20,070 nt of DNA from Clostridiales bacterium UBA4706 (GTDB taxonomy: Bacteria; Bacillota; Clostridia; Oscillospirales; Oscillospiraceae), in NCBI GenBank assembly GCA_002404605.1, contig DHKA01000036.1, positions 18,164-38,233 on the forward strand, in the 5' to 3' direction. The first letter of the stretch is position 1. Every line of letters begins with the position of its first letter. Position numbers and translations under genes: made by a program. The notes beneath the pieces were generated by a model. It did not search any database. It had not been told where the DNA came from and was given only the letters and a program-made list of their open reading frames with translations. This document shows positions 13,921-20,070 of the stretch, piece after piece.

Positions 13921-13956
13921 TCAAACAAACCCCTCAACGAAGTGGGGTTTGTTTGA
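13921..13956 (-). terminator. Terminator of the G3E GTPase operon
   Basis: TCAAACAAACCCC (13921-13933) and GGGGTTTGTTTGA (13944-13956) form a perfect 13-pair stem around a 10-base loop, 2 bases after the stop of the minus-strand gene. T-rich arms supply the U-rich 3' side. Confidence 0.7.
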
Positions 13957-13958
13957 TA

Positions 13959-14918
13959 TCAGTAGAAGGTTGCAACTTCCTGCTCCGGCGCCTCGCACGG
14001 CTCGATGGACACCATGTGCAGCACCGGGCCGGGGCCTTCGTACACGTCCGGCAGGGTGCGGATGTCGATGCGCGCGGTGAGCTTGTACCAGCCGAGGTTT
14101 TTGATCTCGCCCGTGTCCGCGGCTTCCGCGGCGAGCGGGATGAAGCGGATGTCGTTCGCGCAGCAGGTCATCACATCGCGCCCAAAGTAGAAATATCCCT
14201 TCTTCAGACTGCGGGATTTCGTGACCGCCTTGCCCTTGAGAGAGACGGTCTTGTTCCGGTATTTCTCCGGCTGATCCATGATATCCTGGAGAAAGATCGC
14301 GTAGTCCGCGTCGCCGATCTCGCAGACGGGAGCATTGAGATCGTAGGGGAGGGGAAGCTCGATGTCGTCGTAGCTGATCTTGCCGTCCGGCGTTTCAAAG
14401 GCAATGTCGCACCGGCGGTTGATGGCGCGGATGATCTTGTGCGCCTGCATTTTGAGATCCTCGTCGCCTTCGGGGAAGCGGTTGAGCACCGCCAGCTCGC
14501 AGCTCTGGAGCTTGTCTACCATGAGCTGACGCATGTTGTTATTGTAGTTGAGGAACGTGCGCGCGTCGATGAACATAAATTCCTGCGCCACGATCCACTC
14601 CTTCGGCATGTGCGTATAGAGCGTGTCGAGCGTCCACATGCCGTTGTACTCCACCATGACGTAGGAGCAGCGGTGCTTTTTCAAAAGCGCCGCGAGATTT
14701 TCGGCCGTGAGGTCGCTCTCGCTCTCGATCGTCTCGGTGAACACGGTCGGCGCGGCGAACGTGGAGGGATCGTATTCCTCCTCGCCCTCCTCGCATATGA
14801 GAAGGAGAATGCGGTCGCCGTTATTAAAGCTCGCATCCTCAAGCGTCTGCTGGGCGAACTTCGTCTTGCCGGATTCCAGAAAGCCGGTGAAGAGATATAC
14901 GGGGACTTGTTTTGCCAT
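13959..14918 (-). CDS. G3E-type GTPase-like protein fused to a YcgQ/DUF1980-like domain
   Basis: A 319-residue protein. The N-terminal half has the G3E Walker A GFLESGKT (residues 12-19) and a CobW-like layout, but no CxCC motif, and LNRF (145-148) where NKxD is expected. The C-terminal part (about 225-319) has the pattern KSRSLKKGYFYFGRDVMTCCANDIRFIPL, with MTCC at 250-253; this matches the conserved Cys-Cys core of the YcgQ/TIGR03943 (DUF1980) family, which elsewhere is a separate protein paired with the permease YcgR. It follows the His-rich G3E gene with a 15-base gap, its ribosome site AAGGAGAG touching that gene's stop, so both are co-translated. Inference: a metal-trafficking accessory protein, perhaps delivering or sensing zinc. 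No YcgR permease is in the window. Recognition of the C-terminal domain is by motif memory. Confidence 0.75.
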   Translation of the reverse strand: MAKQVPVYLFTGFLESGKTKFAQQTLEDASFNNGDRILLLICEEGEEEYDPSTFAAPTVFTETIESESDLTAENLAALLKKHRCSYVMVEYNGMWTLDTLYTHMPKEWIVAQEFMFIDARTFLNYNNNMRQLMVDKLQSCELAVLNRFPEGDEDLKMQAHKIIRAINRRCDIAFETPDGKISYDDIELPLPYDLNAPVCEIGDADYAIFLQDIMDQPEKYRNKTVSLKGKAVTKSRSLKKGYFYFGRDVMTCCANDIRFIPLAAEAADTGEIKNLGWYKLTARIDIRTLPDVYEGPGPVLHMVSIEPCEAPEQEVATFY

Positions 14919-14933
14919 GATTCAATCTCTCCT

Positions 14934-16169
14934 TCAGCGGAAGAGTTCGGCGACGGCGTCCTCGTGCAGCTCGTGACCGATGACGCACAGACGCCCTGTC
15001 ACGCCGGCGCTGCCGCGGCGGATATTGATCTCGCCCGGCGTATAGTCAAAGTGGATCCATTCGCCCTCGGTCGCGGCGACGATACCCTTCGCGCGCAGCA
15101 CGACGCCGTATTTGGCCTCGTCTTCGAGCGCGGTGAGCGCAGCATGCAGACCGTCCTCGGTGAACTTCTTCGCCGTCTCCATGCCCCAGGACGTGAACAC
15201 CTCGTCCGCGTCGTGGCCGTGGTGATGGTGGTGATGATGACCGCAGCCGCACTCATGATCGTGGTCGTGCTCGTCGTGGTCGTGATGGTGATGCTCATGG
15301 CCGTGGCCGCAGCCGCATTCCTCATCGTGATCGTGATGATGCTCATGGTCGTGCTCATGCTCATCGTGGTCGTGGTGATGATGCTCGTGTTCATGCTCGT
15401 CGTCATCATCGTCATCGTCGTGGTGACAGCCGCAGGAGCAGTTGCCGTTTTCATCAAAGTGATGATGGTGCTCGTGCTCTTCGTGCTCGTGGTCATGGTC
15501 GTGATGGTGATGCTCATGCCCGTCCTCATCCTCTTCGTGCTCACGCTCAATGCTCTCGAGCGCGGCGGTGAGCGTGTCGCGCTTTTCCATCGCGTCGAGG
15601 ATCTGCGCGCCGGAGAGCTCGTCCCACGGCGCCGTGATGATGACGGCGCCGGGATTCTTTCCGCGCAGCAGCGCGACGCACTCGGCAAGCTTTTCCTCTT
15701 TGATGCCCGCGGTGCGGGAGAGAATGATGCACCCGGCGGATTCGACCTGGTTATTGAAAAATTCGCCGAAGTTGCGCATATACATTTTGCATTTGCCCGC
15801 GTCTACGACGGTGCAGAGCGCGTTGATCGTAAGCTCGCCGTCCGACGCCTGCTCCACGGCGGTCACGATGTCGGAGAGCTTGCCGACGCCCGAGGGCTCG
15901 ATGAGGATGCGGTCGGGGGCGTAGCGCTCGCAGACCTCGTGCAGCGCGGCACGGAAGTCACCCGTAAGGCTGCAGCAGATGCAGCCGGAGTTCATCTCCG
16001 TCACCTCGATGCCGGCGTCCTGCATGAAGCCGCCGTCCACGCCGATCTCGCCGAACTCGTTCTCGATGAGGACGAGCTTTTCGCCCGTATAGGCTTCTGC
16101 GATCAGCTTTTTGATGAGCGTGGTCTTGCCCGCGCCGAGGAAGCCGGAAAATACATCAACTTTTGTCAT
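14934..16169 (-). CDS. COG0523/CobW-type G3E GTPase with large His-rich metal-binding insert
   Basis: A 411-residue protein. Walker A is GFLGAGKTT (residues 9-17), the metal-binding CxCC is GCICC (62-66), and the Walker B/switch region is ILIEPSGVG (88-96), all G3E hallmarks. At the NKxD base-recognition position it reads SRTA (151-154). Residues 211-320 are an insert of almost only His, Asp, Glu, Gly and Cys: 48 His and 7 Cys by my count, the Cys in three clusters (CSCGC at 244-248, CGCG at 285-288 and 307-310). The CobW C-terminal domain follows (about 322-411). Relatives (ZNG1/ZagA, CobW, UreG/HypB) deliver zinc, cobalt or nickel; His-rich inserts occur in storage/chaperone types. AGAGG lies 8 bases before the ATG. 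It is the first gene of a two-GTPase operon. Confidence 0.92.
   Translation of the reverse strand: MTKVDVFSGFLGAGKTTLIKKLIAEAYTGEKLVLIENEFGEIGVDGGFMQDAGIEVTEMNSGCICCSLTGDFRAALHEVCERYAPDRILIEPSGVGKLSDIVTAVEQASDGELTINALCTVVDAGKCKMYMRNFGEFFNNQVESAGCIILSRTAGIKEEKLAECVALLRGKNPGAVIITAPWDELSGAQILDAMEKRDTLTAALESIEREHEEDEDGHEHHHHDHDHEHEEHEHHHHFDENGNCSCGCHHDDDDDDDEHEHEHHHHDHDEHEHDHEHHHDHDEECGCGHGHEHHHHDHDEHDHDHECGCGHHHHHHHGHDADEVFTSWGMETAKKFTEDGLHAALTALEDEAKYGVVLRAKGIVAATEGEWIHFDYTPGEINIRRGSAGVTGRLCVIGHELHEDAVAELFR
15210..15539 (-). repeat. Low-complexity coding tract for the His-rich insert
   Basis: This 330-base stretch is an imperfect alternation of CAC/CAT, GAC/GAT and GAG codons. Both synonymous His and both Asp codons are used, so it is not a pure trinucleotide expansion. 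It is the source of long spurious frames on the opposite strand. Confidence 0.85.
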
Positions 16170-16216
16170 ACATATAACCTCTTTCTGCTGGAAGCAGCCT
16201 GTTTTTCCAATAAAGT

Positions 16217-16225
16217 ATTATAACA
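16217..16225 (-). promoter_or_regulatory. Extended -10 promoter of the G3E operon
   Basis: On the minus strand there is TGT followed by TATAAT: a perfect -10 (16217-16222) with an extended TG (16224-16225). There is no good -35 at 17 bases, which fits an extended -10 or an activated promoter. The leader would be about 40 bases. Confidence 0.6.
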
Positions 16226-16279
16226 CGTTCGTCAAGGGGGTATTTCTGCCGTTCCTTGACTTTTATCGAAAAATATGAA

Positions 16280-16307
16280 TTGTAATAATATAAAAGTATG
16301 TTATAAT
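16280..16307 (+). promoter_or_regulatory. Promoter of the heterodimeric ABC exporter operon
   Basis: TTGTAA (16280-16285), a 16-base spacer and a perfect TATAAT (16302-16307), in a strongly AT-rich segment about 80 bases before the TTG start. It is divergent from the G3E promoter, with the -10 boxes about 80 bp apart. Confidence 0.65.
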
Positions 16308-16387
16308 GAATAATTGTCCGTTTTACTCCATTCCACTCTTCTATTTTATTTCCGATCCACTCAGCGAATTTTTGAGAGGTAGACAAA

Positions 16388-18199
16388 TTGGAACAGAAAA
16401 AGAAGCCCGGGCGCACGATGCGCGTGCTCGGCACGCTGCTCGAGGGCAGCGGAAAATACTTCGCCGTGTGCATCCTTCTGGGGCTGCTGCTCACGGTGGT
16501 CGAAATGATCGCGCCGCAGGTCATCCGCGTAACGGTGGACTCGGTGATCGACTCGCAGCCGATGGACCTGCCCGCGTGGGCGCTTCGGTGGGTGGAGTCG
16601 CTCGGCGGCGCGGCGTATCTGCGCGCGAACATGTGGTTCATCGCGCTCATTCTCGCGCTTGCGGGTCTCGCTGCGGCGCTGCTGCGCTACGGCGCGAACA
16701 TGTTCAATGCCAAAGCGGGCGAAACGCTCGTCAAAACCGCGCGCGACAGGCTCTTCCATCACATTGAATGCCTGCCGTGGAAGTGGCACGCCGAGCATCC
16801 GACCGGCGACATCATCCAGCGCTGCACGAGCGACGTTGAGCGGATTAAAAACTTTTTCCAGGAGCAGTTCATCTCCGTTTTCCAGATCGTTGTGCGCATC
16901 ATCCTTGCGCTGACGCTTATGACGCTGATGAACGCGAAGCTCTCCATCGTCGCGTGGGTCATCGCGCCGATCATCGTGCTCTACTCCGTGCTCTTCCATA
17001 ACAAGATCCGCGCGCGCTTCACCGAGTGCGACGAGAACGAGGGCGTTCTCTCCACGATCGCGCAGGAAAACCTTACGGGCGTGCGCGTCGTGCGCGCGTT
17101 CGGACGTGAAAAATTCGAGCGCGACCGGTTCGAGGCGCAGAACAACAAGTATACCGAGTGCTGGATCAGCCTTACCCGGACGCTCTCCGACTTCTGGGCG
17201 GTGGGCGATTTTACGAGCTGTCTGCAGATCCTGCTCGTAGTCGTGCTCGGCACGGTCTCGTGTGTGCACGGCAATCTGACGGCGGGCGAATTTGTGTCGT
17301 TCTCGCTTTATAACACGATGCTCATCGGCCCTGTGCGCCGTCTCGGACGCATCATTTCCGAAATGAGCAAGGCGGGCGTCTCCATCGACCGTCTCGGCGA
17401 GGTCCTCGAGGCGGAGACCGAGCAGGACGCGCCCAACGCCGCCGAAGCGCCGATGGACAAGGATATTGTCTTTGAAAACGTCTCCTTCCACTACGGCGAG
17501 GACGACCCGGACGTACTCGAAAACGTCAGCTTCACCGTACCCGCCGGAAAGAGCTTCGGCATTCTCGGCGGCACCGGCTCCGGCAAGAGCAGCCTGCTGC
17601 TCCTGCTCTGCCGTCTGTATGCGCCCACGGAGGGCAAGATCACCGTCGGCGGCGTGGACATTGCCGATATGCCCGCGCGCTATGTGCGCGAGAACATCGG
17701 CGTTGTGCTGCAGGAGCCGTTCCTCTTCTCCCGCTCGGTGCAGGAGAACATCGGCATCTGCGGCGCGAGCGACGCGGAGATCCGCGCCGCCGCCGTCACC
17801 GCGTGCGTGGACGGGGACATTACCCGCTTTTCGCAGGGGTACGACACCATGGTCGGCGAGCGCGGCGTGTCGCTCTCCGGCGGCCAGAAGCAGCGCGTGG
17901 CCATTGCCCGCATGCTGACGAAGAAGACGCCGGTCATCGTTTTTGACGATTCGCTCTCCGCCGTCGATACGGAGACGGACGAGAAGATCCGCTCGGCGCT
18001 CGGCCGCGATCTCGGCGGCGCGACGACGATCATCATCTCCCACCGCATCACAACGCTGCTCGACTGCGACAACATCCTCGTGCTTGAAAAGGGCCGCGTG
18101 AGTCAGCTCGGCTCCCCGAAGGAGCTGCTGGCCCAGCCGGGCATTTTCCGCAGGATCTACGACATGCAGATGTCCATCGGAGAGGAGGAAGGCGCATGA
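16388..18199 (+). CDS. ABC exporter half-transporter, subunit with degenerate Walker B (Asp for Glu)
   Basis: A 603-residue fused membrane-ATPase subunit. Membrane helices occupy about residues 20-330 (six expected), and the nucleotide-binding domain follows: Walker A GGTGSGKS (394-401), Q-loop Gln442, signature LSGGQ (496-500), Walker B VIVFD (516-520) followed by Asp521 instead of the catalytic Glu, D-loop LSAVD and H-loop His552. The Asp marks the degenerate ATP site of heterodimeric exporters such as BmrC/D or TM287/288. The start is TTG 16388, supported by GAGAGG (16374-16379) 8 bases upstream and an N-terminus MEQKKK like that of the partner; the first in-frame ATG (16418) has no ribosome site. 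It overlaps the partner gene by ATGA. The substrate is unknown: multidrug, peptide or lipid. Confidence 0.93.
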   Translation: MEQKKKPGRTMRVLGTLLEGSGKYFAVCILLGLLLTVVEMIAPQVIRVTVDSVIDSQPMDLPAWALRWVESLGGAAYLRANMWFIALILALAGLAAALLRYGANMFNAKAGETLVKTARDRLFHHIECLPWKWHAEHPTGDIIQRCTSDVERIKNFFQEQFISVFQIVVRIILALTLMTLMNAKLSIVAWVIAPIIVLYSVLFHNKIRARFTECDENEGVLSTIAQENLTGVRVVRAFGREKFERDRFEAQNNKYTECWISLTRTLSDFWAVGDFTSCLQILLVVVLGTVSCVHGNLTAGEFVSFSLYNTMLIGPVRRLGRIISEMSKAGVSIDRLGEVLEAETEQDAPNAAEAPMDKDIVFENVSFHYGEDDPDVLENVSFTVPAGKSFGILGGTGSGKSSLLLLLCRLYAPTEGKITVGGVDIADMPARYVRENIGVVLQEPFLFSRSVQENIGICGASDAEIRAAAVTACVDGDITRFSQGYDTMVGERGVSLSGGQKQRVAIARMLTKKTPVIVFDDSLSAVDTETDEKIRSALGRDLGGATTIIISHRITTLLDCDNILVLEKGRVSQLGSPKELLAQPGIFRRIYDMQMSIGEEEGA

Positions 18200-20013
18200 A
18201 CGAACAGAAAAAGACCAAAGGCGCAAAGTGGTTCGGCATCCCCAACCTCGTCCCGTACATGAGACCCTACGGCAAGCTCATCTTCTGGATGGTGCTCATG
18301 GCGTTTTACGGCAGCGCCATGGACGCGGTCATCCCGCTCTTCCAGCAGTACGCCATCGATAATTACATCGCCGGCTCGACCCTTGCGGGGCTCGGCTGGT
18401 TCATCGGCGCGTATGTCGTCGTCATCCTCACGCAGACGGCCTCCAACTACATCTCCGCCTTCGGCGCATGCAAGCTGGAGCTGTCCGTCGGCCGCGATCT
18501 CAAGCGCGAGAGCTTCAACCACTTGCAGACGCTCTCGTTCTCGTACTTCAACCAGAACAGCGTCGGCTATGTCCACGCGCGCGTCATGTCCGATACAGAC
18601 CGTATTGCGAGCACGCTCGCTTGGAGCATGGCCGAGGGCGTGTGGCACTCGGCATACCTCGTGTGCGCCATCGTTATGATGCTCATCCTCAACTGGAAGA
18701 TGGCGCTGTGCGTGCTCGTGATCGTGCCGATCGTGGCGGTCTCGTCCATGTACTTCCAGAAGAAGCTCGTCTTCTTCCACCGGCAGGTGCGCGAGAAAAA
18801 CTCCCGCATCACCGGCGCTTTCAACGAGGGCATCACCGGCGCGACGACGACGAAAACGCTCGTCGTCGAGGACAAGATGGAGAAGGAATTCGATGAGCTG
18901 ACCGCCGATATGAAAAAGGTCAGCGTCCGGGCGATGCACTTCCGCGCGATCTTCATTTCCACTACGACGCTTGCGGCCTCTCTCGCGCTGGCGCTCGTCC
19001 TCTGGCGCGGCGGCATCGTCACGCGCGAGGGCGTGATGCTCATCGGCACGCTCACCGTGTTTATGAACTATGCGCAGGGTATGATGGAGCCGATCCAGTG
19101 GCTCGTGCAGGCGCTCTCCAACCTCGTGAACGTGCAGGTCAACGTTGAGCGCTTCACCACGCTCATGGAGACGAAGTCCGATGTGCAGGATACGCCGGAG
19201 GTCGTGGAGAAATACGGCGACACGTTCAACCCCAAAAAGGAAAACTGGGAGGAGCTGCACGGCGATATCGAGTTCAAAGACGTGACGTTCCGCTATCCCG
19301 ACGGCGACGAGAACATCCTTGAGCATTTCAATCTCAAGGTGCCGCAGGGAACGAACGTCGCCATCGTCGGCGAGACCGGCGCGGGCAAATCCACGCTCGT
19401 GAATCTCGTCTGCCGGTTTTATGAGCCGACGGAGGGACAGGTGCTTATCGACGGGCGCGATGCCCGGGAGCGCAGCCAGCTCTGGCTCCACTCGAACATC
19501 GGCTATGTGCTCCAGACGCCGCACCTCTTCTCCGGCACGGTGCTCGAAAACCTCCGCTACGGCCGCGAGAACGCGACCATGGGGGAGATCGAAGCGGCGG
19601 TCAAGGCCGTCTCCGCCGAAGGGATCATCGAGAGACTGCCGGACGGCTATCAGAGCGACGTCGGCGAGGGCGGCAACAGCCTTTCGACCGGCGAGAAACA
19701 GCTTCTGTCCTTCGCCCGCGCGCTGCTCGCCGACCCGCGTATCTTCGTGCTGGACGAGGCGACGTCCTCCGTCGATACGGTCACGGAGCGGCTCATCCAG
19801 GACGCCATCGAGAAGGTCATGGACGGGCGCACGTCGTTTGTGATCGCCCACCGCCTCTCCACGATCCGCCGCGCGGACGTCATTCTCGTGGTGAACGCCG
19901 GCAAGATCGTCGAGCGCGGCAGCCACGCCGAGCTCATGGCGAAAAAGGGCGTGTACTACGGTCTCTACACTCGCCAGTACCGTGAAGAGCAGATCCAGGC
20001 ATCTATGGAATAA
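18196..20013 (+). CDS. ABC exporter half-transporter, catalytic partner subunit
   Basis: A 605-residue protein of the same layout: membrane part about residues 25-320, then Walker A GETGAGKS (392-399), Q-loop Gln440, signature LSTGE (496-500) in place of LSGGQ, Walker B IFVLD (516-520) with the catalytic Glu521 (DEATSSVD), and H-loop His552. Because each ATP site uses Walker A/B of one chain and the signature of the other, the altered LSTGE and the upstream subunit's Asp521 fall in the same, degenerate site, while Glu521 here and the upstream LSGGQ make the working one. This complementarity shows that the two products form one heterodimer. The ATGA overlap (18196-18199) couples translation. 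It is the last gene of the operon, before a strong terminator. Confidence 0.94.
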   Translation: MNEQKKTKGAKWFGIPNLVPYMRPYGKLIFWMVLMAFYGSAMDAVIPLFQQYAIDNYIAGSTLAGLGWFIGAYVVVILTQTASNYISAFGACKLELSVGRDLKRESFNHLQTLSFSYFNQNSVGYVHARVMSDTDRIASTLAWSMAEGVWHSAYLVCAIVMMLILNWKMALCVLVIVPIVAVSSMYFQKKLVFFHRQVREKNSRITGAFNEGITGATTTKTLVVEDKMEKEFDELTADMKKVSVRAMHFRAIFISTTTLAASLALALVLWRGGIVTREGVMLIGTLTVFMNYAQGMMEPIQWLVQALSNLVNVQVNVERFTTLMETKSDVQDTPEVVEKYGDTFNPKKENWEELHGDIEFKDVTFRYPDGDENILEHFNLKVPQGTNVAIVGETGAGKSTLVNLVCRFYEPTEGQVLIDGRDARERSQLWLHSNIGYVLQTPHLFSGTVLENLRYGRENATMGEIEAAVKAVSAEGIIERLPDGYQSDVGEGGNSLSTGEKQLLSFARALLADPRIFVLDEATSSVDTVTERLIQDAIEKVMDGRTSFVIAHRLSTIRRADVILVVNAGKIVERGSHAELMAKKGVYYGLYTRQYREEQIQASME

Positions 20014-20016
20014 TGC

Positions 20017-20050
20017 AAAAACTCCGTATGCGTCTGCATACGGAGTTTTT
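20017..20050 (+). terminator. Rho-independent terminator of the ABC exporter operon
   Basis: Arms 20017-20031 and 20036-20050 form a perfect 15-pair stem with A5/T5 ends (core ACTCCGTATGC/GCATACGGAGT) around a 4-base loop, 3 bases after the stop. Confidence 0.92.
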
Positions 20051-20070
20051 CAGCCTGTCGAAAAACGCGG

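Larger units (their letters stand above)
13767..13958. other. Hairpin-rich spacer between convergent genes
   Basis: The convergent spacer (13732-13958, 227 bases) holds four inverted repeats in a row, two of them outside any terminator role I can assign, plus an AT-rich stretch (13813-13834). I find no supported ORF; the frames that cross it are extensions of antisense reading frames. Confidence 0.5.

Noticed and set aside
15210..15539. Possible CRISPR-like or tandem-repeat array
   Set aside because: The periodicity is codon-level (His/Asp/Glu) within an intact reading frame; there are no constant repeats with unique spacers.
13716..16223. 835-codon plus-strand reading frame with a long Val/Met-rich run
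   Set aside because: It is the antisense of the two G3E genes; the Val/Met/Ile run is the complement of the His/Asp codons. It has no ribosome site and opposes well-supported motifs.
16281..16295. Zur-like operator TGTAATAATATAA near the exporter promoter
   Set aside because: Only one half matches the recalled Zur palindrome; the second half lacks the TTACGA arm. In AT-rich DNA this can occur by chance. Kept only as a low-interest idea.
20051..20065. CAGCCTGTCGAAAAA after the last terminator, reminiscent of ACTGTCAAAAAGCC near 13774
   Set aside because: The similarity is short and imperfect. Such words recur after terminators in gut Firmicutes, but two partial copies are not enough to call a repeat.

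Overview
The window looks like a GC-rich (about 60% by eye), strictly anaerobic member of the Clostridia, most likely a gut lineage near the Oscillospiraceae. The evidence is a class III (glycyl radical) ribonucleotide reductase with its activase, an S-layer-homology surface protein, strong Gram-positive Shine-Dalgarno sequences, clear sigma-A promoters in short AT-rich gaps, and a palindromic intergenic element of the kind common in GC-rich gut Clostridia. The family-level placement is inference. I see no rRNA, tRNA, CRISPR array, prophage or transposase gene.

Layout. At 1-1785 (+), the 3' end of a family 3 beta-N-acetylhexosaminidase gene is followed by a BadF/NagK-type sugar kinase gene, a likely cell-wall amino-sugar recycling pair. 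A shared bidirectional terminator (1791-1833) faces a minus-strand operon (3888 to 1846): an integral-membrane methyltransferase-like protein, a GreA/GreB-family factor and a nucleotidyltransferase. Next on the minus strand are a CYTH triphosphate-tunnel enzyme (3966-4481), an inverted-repeat element of about 140 bp (4504-4643) and a secreted SLH-domain protein (4653-6497).

The central block (6775-11126, minus) is a dNTP-synthesis module: thioredoxin reductase, NrdD carrying a C-terminal CxxC redoxin domain, and the radical-SAM activase NrdG. The nrdD promoter has two NrdR-type boxes 42 bp apart, and the nrdG promoter may have a third, weaker one. Together these suggest a self-contained route of NADPH to TrxB to fused redoxin to NrdD, under NrdR control.

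Divergently from nrdG, a strong promoter drives a THEP1-type P-loop NTPase and a membrane-anchored PIG-L/LmbE deacetylase that overlap by ATGA (11282-13731). A hairpin-rich spacer follows. Then, on the minus strand, come two G3E (COG0523) GTPase-like proteins: one has CxCC and a roughly 110-residue His/Asp/Glu/Cys metal-binding insert, and the other is fused to a YcgQ/DUF1980-like domain. This is probably a metal (zinc?) allocation pair. Divergent from it is a two-gene heterodimeric ABC exporter (16388-20013) with one degenerate ATP site, closed by a strong terminator at the window's end.

The most interesting items are the NrdD-redoxin fusion beside trxB with its NrdR operators, the two-GTPase metal cassette with its His-rich insert and lost NKxD motif, the coupled THEP1/PIG-L pair, and the inverted-repeat element that places a promoter and a terminator just upstream of the CYTH gene.
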